9,742 nucleotides of DNA, taken from contig CAJGCV010000072.1 of the NCBI GenBank assembly GCA_904501915.1, positions 1 to 9,742 of the forward strand, written 5' to 3'. Under the pieces are notes generated by a model that had not been told where the DNA came from, made no database searches, and was given only the letters and a program-made list of their open reading frames with translations. Of the stretch, positions 1 to 4,905 are shown one piece after another. Source of the stretch: an uncultured Akkermansia sp. Lineage in GTDB: Bacteria > Verrucomicrobiota > Verrucomicrobiia > Verrucomicrobiales > Akkermansiaceae. The number at the start of each line of letters is the position of its first letter. Position 1 is the first letter of the stretch. A program made the position numbers and the translations under genes.

Positions 1-36
1 CACATCTCGAGAAAATCTTAAACCAGATATAGAACT

Positions 37-228
37 ATGGCAGCTCCGAAACGCAGAACGTCCAAGATGAAGCAGCGCTCCCGCCTGGCCGCCCAGGCCT
101 GGAAGGCTCCCAAGCTCGGCAAGTGCCCGAAGTGTGGCGCAGCCGTCCCCGGTCACACCGCTTGCCCGCAGTGCGGCACCTACAAGACCCAGAGTGGTGC
201 TGAGGTTGTGGTGAAGCTCGTGGACTGA
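37..228 (+). CDS. rpmF: 50S ribosomal protein L32
   Basis: Structural protein of the large ribosomal subunit. The 63-residue product has the usual L32 length and layout: a basic N-terminus starting MAAPKRRTSK, an Arg/Lys-rich helix, then a zinc ribbon with C30-x2-C33 and C43-x2-C46 (CPKC and CPQC). The four cysteines mark it as the zinc-binding form of L32 rather than a cysteine-free paralogue. The ATG at 37 is chosen because MAxPKRR is the conserved L32 start; no Shine-Dalgarno sequence precedes it. rpmF directly upstream of plsX is a very common bacterial arrangement, but here a terminator and a new promoter separate the two. Any gene upstream (often a YceD/DUF177 gene) lies outside the window. 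Identification is secure. Confidence 0.97.
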   Translation: MAAPKRRTSKMKQRSRLAAQAWKAPKLGKCPKCGAAVPGHTACPQCGTYKTQSGAEVVVKLVD

Positions 229-270
229 TTCCGCTGACGCTTAATACCAGCAATAGCTTTTCAAGCAACG

Positions 271-299
271 GCCCATACTGACGAGTATGGGCTGTTTTT
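271..299 (+). terminator. Intrinsic terminator of rpmF
   Basis: A perfect 9-bp stem, GCCCATACT (271-279) and AGTATGGGC (284-292), closes a GACG tetraloop and is followed by TGTTTTT. It ends the rpmF transcript 43 bases after the stop codon. The T-run abuts the -35 box of the plsX promoter. Confidence 0.9.
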
Positions 300-302
300 G
301 TG

Positions 303-330
303 TTGACAAGATAACATTATATGCTAGAGT
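303..330 (+). promoter_or_regulatory. Probable sigma70-type promoter of plsX
   Basis: A consensus -35 box TTGACA (303-308) is followed after 16 bp by TAGAGT (325-330), a 4/6 match to TATAAT, with an upstream TGC giving an extended -10. Transcription would start near 337 and leave a leader of about 32 bases. The leader contains a 14-bp near-dyad, TTAAG-TTTT-CCTAA (335-348, one mismatch), which could be an operator. The plsX start is preceded by a pyrimidine run, not by a Shine-Dalgarno sequence. Confidence 0.65.
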
Positions 331-368
331 AGGGTTAAGTTTTCCTAAACAACCATTTTCTTTTTTTC

Positions 369-1418
369 ATGAAGCTTGCACTCGATGCCATGGGCGGTGA
401 TAACGCACCGCAAATCAACGTGGATGGCGCCAAACTGGCGCTGGCACAAATCCCCAACCTGGAGAAAATCTACATGGTGGGCGACGGCGATACCGTGAAA
501 GCCGCCTGCGAAGCCGCCGGCATTGCCAACCACCCGAAAATCGAGTTCGTGCATGCGCCGGAAGTCGTAACCATGGAGGAAAGCGGCATCATGGCCGTGC
601 GCCAGAAAAAGAAGTCCTCTATGAGCATTGCCGTGGACCTGGTGAAAAGCGGCGTGGCGGATGCCGTGCTCTCCGCCGGCAACACAGGTGCAGCCGTGGC
701 GGCCAGCACCATCAAACTGCGCCTGCTGCCCGGTGTGGAACGCGCCGGCATCATCTCCCCCCTGCCCGCCGCGCATGGCAATGTGCTGGTGAGCGACACC
801 GGCGCCAACCCGGATGCCAAGCCCAGCCACATGGTGGGTTACGCGGTAATGGCGGCCCTCATGTCGCGCTATGTGTACAACCGCCCCCAGCCCCGCGTGG
901 GCGTGATGAGCAACGGCACCGAGGACTGCAAGGGCAGCGAGACCTCCCTGGCCACCTATGCCCTGCTTGACGCGCTGAACAAGAAGGGACTGCTCCCCTT
1001 CGAATTCGTGGGCAACACCGAAGGGCACGACCTCTTTGAACACGGACTCGACGTAGCCGTGACCGACGGCTTCACCGGCAACATCCTGCTCAAATGCGTG
1101 GAAAGCACCGCCAAATTCTTTGCCCACACCATGAAAGCCGCCATCAAGAGCAGCGTCATGGCCATGATCGGCGCGCTGGGCATGAGCAGCGTCTTCAAGA
1201 CCCTCAAAAAGCGCATGAGTGCCGATGCCGTGGGCGGCAGCCCCCTCATCGGTGTGAACGGTCTCTCCATCATCGCCCACGGCTCCGCCACCGGCGTGGC
1301 TATCCTCAACGCCATCCGCATGGCCTGCGAACTGCACGAAAACAACGTGAACAAGCAGATTGTGGAAACCATGGGCAAGATTAACGAAGCCCTCAAGGAA
1401 ATCGGCTCCGCAGAATAA
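369..1418 (+). CDS. plsX: Phosphate acyltransferase PlsX (acyl-ACP:phosphate transacylase)
   Basis: PlsX transfers an acyl chain from acyl-ACP to inorganic phosphate, making acyl-phosphate for PlsY, the first step of the PlsX/PlsY/PlsC route to phosphatidic acid. It acts at the inner face of the cytoplasmic membrane. The 349 residues match the family length. Family blocks are visible in order: ALDAMGGDNAP (4-14), SAGNTGA (102-108), DTGAN (143-147), FVGNTEG (213-219), TDGFTGNILLK (232-242), GGSPLIGVNG (289-298) and HGSATG (304-309). The ATG at 369 places the conserved N-terminal block at residue 4, so the start is well supported. It follows rpmF, as in many bacteria, but the usual downstream fabH is missing and a terminator follows at once. 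Identification is secure; the promoter assignment is an inference. Confidence 0.97.
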   Translation: MKLALDAMGGDNAPQINVDGAKLALAQIPNLEKIYMVGDGDTVKAACEAAGIANHPKIEFVHAPEVVTMEESGIMAVRQKKKSSMSIAVDLVKSGVADAVLSAGNTGAAVAASTIKLRLLPGVERAGIISPLPAAHGNVLVSDTGANPDAKPSHMVGYAVMAALMSRYVYNRPQPRVGVMSNGTEDCKGSETSLATYALLDALNKKGLLPFEFVGNTEGHDLFEHGLDVAVTDGFTGNILLKCVESTAKFFAHTMKAAIKSSVMAMIGALGMSSVFKTLKKRMSADAVGGSPLIGVNGLSIIAHGSATGVAILNAIRMACELHENNVNKQIVETMGKINEALKEIGSAE

Positions 1419-1440
1419 ATCCCCGCTTTTACAATACTCC

Positions 1441-1485
1441 CCGCCCGCATGCGCCCATTTCCGCGCCTGCGGGCGGATTTTTTTT
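1441..1485 (+). terminator. Intrinsic terminator of plsX
   Basis: CCGCCCGCA (1441-1449) pairs perfectly with TGCGGGCGG (1468-1476) around an 18-base loop, and an 8-T run follows (1478-1485). It lies 22 bases after the plsX stop. It forms the first part of a longer segment repeated after the next gene. Confidence 0.88.
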
Positions 1486-1513
1486 ACCCTCGGAGCGCAG
1501 GATATTTCGAGCA

Positions 1514-1664
1514 TTAACATAACAAACACCCCGTCAACATAAGACTTTTTTCTTATATTAATGTGAATTTCTTATGTTATTTGTTATATTTTTCACTTCT
1601 TTTCTTATGTTATTCATCAAGAATGTACGTTATTCTTATGTTTTCTCTTTACTTCTTATGTTTT
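1514..1664. promoter_or_regulatory. Array of TTATGTTA-like motifs, possible operator cluster
   Basis: CTTATGTT-type motifs begin at 1571, 1604, 1635 and 1655. Inverted forms (AACATAAC/AACATAAG) begin at 1516 and 1536, and a variant TCTTATATTAAT begins at 1551. Spacings of 33, 31, 20 and 20 bp are close to whole helical turns, so the sites would lie roughly on one face of the DNA. The last motif lies inside the spacer of the probable promoter of the AlbA_2 gene. Autoregulation by that protein, which has a winged-helix-like C-terminus, is an inference. Simple low-complexity T-rich drift is the alternative. Confidence 0.5.
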
Positions 1665-1675
1665 TATTATACAAT
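1648..1675 (+). promoter_or_regulatory. Possible promoter of the AlbA_2 gene
   Basis: TTTACT (1648-1653, 4/6 match to TTGACA) and TACAAT (1670-1675, 5/6 match to TATAAT) are 16 bp apart, about 24 bases before the ATG at 1699. The AT-richness of this stretch makes chance matches easy, so confidence is modest. Confidence 0.4.
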
Positions 1676-1698
1676 ACACTCAACAAGACAACACCACT

Positions 1699-3150
1699 AT
1701 GATTGAAGAAGAACTCAAAGAGCTCATTCACACCATACAGCGGCGCGGCTGCGAATGGCAGACCATGGAAGTCAAATCGGCACACCGCGGCTGCCCGGAA
1801 AAACTCTACGACACCATCTCCGCCTTTTCGAACCAGGATAGCGGCGGCATTATGATTTTTGGTCTGGATGAAAAGGCGCATTTCGCCAAAGTTGGCGTTT
1901 ACGATGCCCAGGCGCTGCAAAAGAAAGTCATGGAATACTGCGAGCAGATGTCACCCGTTGTGCGCCCGGTGTTCACGGTATACGATGAAGATGACAAGGT
2001 ATTTGTCTCTGCCGAAATCCCGCCGCTTGATATCTCCGAGCGCCCCTGCTTCCGCGCCGGCATGGGGCGCATCAAAGGCTCCTACATCCGCGTGGGCGAG
2101 GCAGACAAACCCATGACTGAATATGAAATATACAGCTACGAAGCTTTCAGAAAAAAACAGCGCGATGATATCCGCCCCGCTGACGGTGTGACCCTGAACG
2201 CATTGAATAAAGACGCACTGGATGTCTACCTCGCCCTCATGCGCCGGGAACGCCCCAATCTTGCCCGCACCACAGAAGAACAGCAATATGAACTCAACGG
2301 CATCATCCGCGAGGGGCAGGTAACCATGTCTGCCCTGTTGTTGTTCGGGCTCTACCCGCAGGCCTTTTATTCCCGGCTCAACATCTCCGCTACCTGCAAC
2401 CCGGGCAGAACCAAGGGAGATACAGATGCTGCCGGAAACCGCTTCACCGATACCAAACGAATTGATGGCACCATCCCGGAAATGCTGGAAAAAGCCCTTG
2501 ATTTCGTGCGCAGCAACACGCGCCAGACCACCAGAATCGATACCCTCACCGGCAAACGCACCGACATGCCCCAATACCCCATGAACGCCGTGCGCGAAGC
2601 CATCCTGAACGCCCTGGTTCACCGGGATTACAGCATCCACACAGAAACACGCCCTATTCAGCTGGATTTGTACGAAGACAGGCTGGAAATCATCAATCCC
2701 GGCGGGTTGTACGGCCGCCTCACCGTCGACCAGTTGGGGCACACCCAGCCAGACACGCGCAACCCGGTTCTCATCACCGCCATGGAAACGCTGGGAAAAA
2801 CAGAAAACCGCTACTCCGGCATCCCGACCATCCGGCTTGCCATGGCAGAATTCTCCCTGCCCGAACCCGTGTTTAAAAACACTACCAGCGAGTTCAAGGT
2901 CATCTTATACCACGAACACACTGCCGGTGCAGCCGCCAGGCACCCCTTGTCTGTTCAGGAAAAGAAATTGCTGACCTTCTGCCAGATTCCGCGCTCACGT
3001 GCCGAAATCATTGCTCATCTGAACATTGAATCCGGCCAGTACGCGCTGCGGCGTTATCTTGAACCCCTCATCCAATCCGGCGCTATCAGCCTGACCATTC
3101 CGGATAAACCCAAAAGCCGGAATCAGAAATATGTCACCACGGCTCATTAA
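1699..3150 (+). CDS. Schlafen/AlbA_2-domain protein with GHKL-like ATPase region and winged helix, putative transcriptional regulator
   Basis: This 483-residue protein has the layout of the family often annotated as 'ATP-binding protein' or 'transcriptional regulator related to Schlafen' (COG2865-type). Residues about 15-135 form the AlbA_2 domain, with the MEVKS motif (E24-x-K26) and AFSNQDSGG-IMIFGLDE (42-58). Residues about 295-400 resemble the C-terminal GHKL-like part of these proteins: E300-xxx-N304-ALVHRDY, then YEDRLEIINPGGL (325-337) and SGIPTIRLAM (373-382). Residues about 417-480 look like a winged helix. The ATG at 1699 is the first start after the AT-rich control region; no Shine-Dalgarno sequence is visible. 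The gene sits alone between two copies of a long direct repeat and interrupts an otherwise housekeeping stretch. Its molecular job is unknown. DNA binding is likely from the fold; nuclease activity, known for some Schlafen proteins, cannot be inferred here. Confidence 0.88.
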   Translation: MIEEELKELIHTIQRRGCEWQTMEVKSAHRGCPEKLYDTISAFSNQDSGGIMIFGLDEKAHFAKVGVYDAQALQKKVMEYCEQMSPVVRPVFTVYDEDDKVFVSAEIPPLDISERPCFRAGMGRIKGSYIRVGEADKPMTEYEIYSYEAFRKKQRDDIRPADGVTLNALNKDALDVYLALMRRERPNLARTTEEQQYELNGIIREGQVTMSALLLFGLYPQAFYSRLNISATCNPGRTKGDTDAAGNRFTDTKRIDGTIPEMLEKALDFVRSNTRQTTRIDTLTGKRTDMPQYPMNAVREAILNALVHRDYSIHTETRPIQLDLYEDRLEIINPGGLYGRLTVDQLGHTQPDTRNPVLITAMETLGKTENRYSGIPTIRLAMAEFSLPEPVFKNTTSEFKVILYHEHTAGAAARHPLSVQEKKLLTFCQIPRSRAEIIAHLNIESGQYALRRYLEPLIQSGAISLTIPDKPKSRNQKYVTTAH

Positions 3151-3172
3151 ATAAAGCCAGACTCTCATCCTC

Positions 3173-3205
3173 CCGCCTGCATGCACCTGCGGGCGGATTT
3201 CTTTT
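3173..3205 (+). terminator. Intrinsic terminator of the AlbA_2 gene
   Basis: CCGCCTGCA (3173-3181) pairs with TGCGGGCGG (3188-3196), with one T-G wobble, around a 6-base loop. ATTTCTTTT follows. It is the counterpart of the plsX terminator in copy A of the direct repeat. Confidence 0.75.
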
Positions 3206-3434
3206 GTCCCGGGAGCGCAGGACTTCAGCACCGGCGTTATATTACAAGAGAGACTGAAGGCCCTTGCTACGACCAAGGATATTTCGGGTATTAACATAAC
3301 AAACACCCCGTTAACATAAGACATCTTTCTTATATTAATACAGATTTCTTATGTTATTTGTTATATTTTTCACTTCTTTTCTTATGTTTCGTGTTATATT
3401 CTTCACTTATTTCTTATGTTAACACCACCATAAC
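3173..3434 (+). repeat. Long imperfect direct repeat, copy B (downstream of the AlbA_2 gene)
   Basis: Partner of the repeat at 1441-1697. It carries the same terminator, a 57-base segment absent from copy A (3220-3276, between two GGA triplets), and the same motif array: AACATAA forms at 3293 and 3313, and CTTATG forms at 3348, 3381 and 3413. A 28/29-base stretch starting GTTATATT is tandemly repeated at 3360-3388 and 3393-3420. The end resembles the sequence around the AlbA_2 start codon, but the ATG is ATA and no related reading frame follows. The copy may be the leftover control region of a lost second gene. Confidence 0.82.
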
Positions 3435-3439
3435 GCAAA

Positions 3440-3509
3440 CTGCCGCGCTCCGGAGAGCGCGCGGCAGAAAAAACGCGGCATCCGGGCATTATCGGCGGCA
3501 TCCGGCATT
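3440..3509. repeat. GC-rich hairpin and short tandem repeat upstream of kbl
   Basis: CTGCCGCGCTC (3440-3450) pairs with GAGCGCGCGGCAG (3455-3467), leaving a 2-base bulge and a CGGA loop; six A residues follow. Then CGGCATCCGG(G)CATT occurs twice in tandem (3476-3490 and 3496-3509). The second copy runs into the -35 box of the kbl promoter. The hairpin is not a + strand terminator because no T-run follows. Its role is unknown. Confidence 0.6.
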
Positions 3510-3536
3510 GACAATAAACAAGTGCAGGAGTAGAAT
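3508..3536 (+). promoter_or_regulatory. Strong sigma70-type promoter of kbl
   Basis: Consensus TTGACA (3508-3513), a 17-bp spacer and TAGAAT (3531-3536, 5/6 match) make this the best promoter in the window. Transcription would start near 3543 and leave a leader of about 30 bases before the kbl ATG. Confidence 0.8.
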
Positions 3537-3572
3537 CGCACGGGTCAATTTTTCAAACACCCCCGAATTTCC

Positions 3573-4772
3573 ATGTACAATCCCGAATTCAAGAATCGTC
3601 TGGTGAGCGATCTGGAGGCTCTGAAGGCCGCAGGTCTGTTCAAGCAGGAGCGCTATATCGACACCCAGCAGTACTCTCAGGTGGGTCTGAAGGATGGCAG
3701 CCAGGTTATCAACATGTGCGCCAATAACTACCTGGGCCTGGCCAACAGCCCGGTGCTGATGCAGGCCGCCAAGGAAGCCATTGACCGCTGGGGCTACGGC
3801 ATGGCCTCTGTGCGCTTCATCTGCGGTACGCAGACCCTGCACCAGCAGCTGGAAGAACGCCTGAGCGCCTTCCTCGGCACGGAGGACACCATCCTCTTCG
3901 GCTCCTGCTTCGATGCCAACGGCGGTCTCTTCGAAGGTCTGCTGAGCAAGGAAGACGCCATCATCTCCGACTCTCTGAACCACGCCTCCATCATTGACGG
4001 TGTGCGCCTGTGCAAGGCCGCCCGCTACCGCTACGCCAACAACGACATGGCAGACCTGGAAGCCAAGCTCCAGGAAGCCAAGGCTGCCGGCGCCCGCACC
4101 ATCCTGATTTCCACCGACGGCGTGTTCTCCATGGACGGCATTGTGGCCAGCCTGGACAAGATTCACGAGCTGGCTGAGAAGTACGGCGCACTGGTACACT
4201 TCGACGAATCCCACGCCACAGGCGTGCTGGGCAAGCGCGGTCGCGGTACGCACGAGCACTGCGGGCTGTTCGGCAAGATTGACATTACCTCCGGTACTTT
4301 CGGCAAGGCGCTGGGCGGTGCATCCGGCGGCTACATCTCCGCCAAGAAGGAGATTGTGGACATGCTGCGCCAGAAGGCCCGCCCGTACCTGTTCTCCAAC
4401 AGCGTGATGCCCGCCATCGCCGCCACCACCATCAAGGTGCTGGACATCCTCGAAGAATCCACCGAGCTGGTGGAGCGCGTGCAGAGCAACGCTGCCTACT
4501 TCCGCAAGGGCATGGAGCAGTGCGGTTTCACCCTGGCTGGTGCCGGTCACGCCATTGTGCCGGTGATGATTGGCGATGCCGCCCTCTCCCAGCGCATGAG
4601 CAACCGTCTGCTGGAACTCGGCGTGTACGCCATGGGCTTCTTCTACCCGGTGGTGCCCAAGGAGCAGGCCCGTATCCGCACCCAGATTTCTGCCGCTCAC
4701 ACCACCGAGCAGCTTGACCGCGCCATCGCCGCCTTTGCCCAGGCTGGCCAGGAACTCGGTCTCATCAAGTAA
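3573..4772 (+). CDS. kbl: Glycine C-acetyltransferase (2-amino-3-ketobutyrate CoA ligase)
   Basis: PLP enzyme of the alpha-oxoamine synthase family. It cleaves 2-amino-3-oxobutyrate with CoA to glycine and acetyl-CoA, the second step of threonine degradation after threonine dehydrogenase (Tdh). The 399 residues match the length of the E. coli enzyme. Key blocks are present: CANNYLGLAN (49-58), RFICGTQ (81-87), SCFDANGGLFE (111-121), LNHAS with His137 for the PLP ring (135-139), FDESHATG with Asp211 (210-217), TFGKALGGASGG with the Schiff-base Lys245 (242-253), and ARIRTQ with Arg370 (366-371). From memory, these blocks follow Kbl more closely than BioF or serine palmitoyltransferase. The ATG at 3573 gives the normal Kbl N-terminus; no Shine-Dalgarno sequence is seen. 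It has its own promoter and terminator. No tdh is adjacent, so the partner enzyme must lie elsewhere or be absent. Confidence 0.95.
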   Translation: MYNPEFKNRLVSDLEALKAAGLFKQERYIDTQQYSQVGLKDGSQVINMCANNYLGLANSPVLMQAAKEAIDRWGYGMASVRFICGTQTLHQQLEERLSAFLGTEDTILFGSCFDANGGLFEGLLSKEDAIISDSLNHASIIDGVRLCKAARYRYANNDMADLEAKLQEAKAAGARTILISTDGVFSMDGIVASLDKIHELAEKYGALVHFDESHATGVLGKRGRGTHEHCGLFGKIDITSGTFGKALGGASGGYISAKKEIVDMLRQKARPYLFSNSVMPAIAATTIKVLDILEESTELVERVQSNAAYFRKGMEQCGFTLAGAGHAIVPVMIGDAALSQRMSNRLLELGVYAMGFFYPVVPKEQARIRTQISAAHTTEQLDRAIAAFAQAGQELGLIK

Positions 4773-4803
4773 AAACCCAGAGCAGAATCAGGTATTTCTC
4801 CCA

Positions 4804-4836
4804 CCCCCTGCCCACCACCCGGGCAGGGGGATTTTT
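4804..4836 (+). terminator. Intrinsic terminator of kbl
   Basis: CCCCCTGCCC (4804-4813) pairs perfectly with GGGCAGGGGG (4821-4830) around a 7-base loop and is followed by ATTTTT. A very stable 10-bp stem, 32 bases after the stop codon. Confidence 0.92.
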
Positions 4837-4855
4837 CATTATGCTTCTTTTCAAG

Positions 4856-4885
4856 CTGGCATGATGGTGCGGGATATGGTAGACT
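4856..4885 (+). promoter_or_regulatory. Possible extended -10 promoter of the Aas-like gene
   Basis: TAGACT (4880-4885) with an upstream TGG forms an extended -10. CTGGCA (4856-4861, 4/6 match) lies 18 bp upstream. The preceding gene ends in a strong terminator, so a promoter is needed here. The leader would be only about 14 bases. Confidence 0.5.
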
Positions 4886-4905
4886 AACCGCACACCCGGC
4901 CAGGC

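Larger units (their letters stand above)
1441..1697 (+). repeat. Long imperfect direct repeat, copy A (upstream of the AlbA_2 gene)
   Basis: This terminator plus AT-rich control region recurs at 3173-3434, on the other side of the AlbA_2 gene. The best-preserved core is 1500-1611 against 3277-3388: 112 bases each, no gaps, and 103 identical by my hand count. Similarity resumes at the far end, where AACACCACTATGA just before and at the start codon of the gene resembles AACACCACCATAA in copy B. Copy A lacks a 57-base stretch found in copy B. The two copies bracket exactly one gene, as expected from duplication of a gene unit or integration of a cassette. Confidence 0.85.

Noticed and set aside
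345..1529. Long minus-strand open frame opposite plsX
   Set aside because: Antisense shadow of plsX. The translation is His/Gly/Ala-rich with no family features, while the + frame is an unmistakable PlsX.
1514..1664. CRISPR array or plasmid-type iterons
   Set aside because: The repeated unit is only 8-12 bases, occurs in both orientations and has no uniform spacers. No cas or replication-initiator gene is nearby.
3440..3473. Rho-independent terminator before kbl
   Set aside because: The stable hairpin is followed by A residues, not T, on the + strand, and no minus-strand gene needs it.
3358..3606. Small + strand frame upstream of kbl
   Set aside because: It starts inside the AT-rich repeat, runs through the hairpin and the kbl promoter, and overlaps the kbl start. 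It looks accidental.
3489..4700. Long minus-strand open frame opposite kbl
   Set aside because: Antisense shadow of the clearly coding kbl frame, with the same His/Gly/Val-rich composition.
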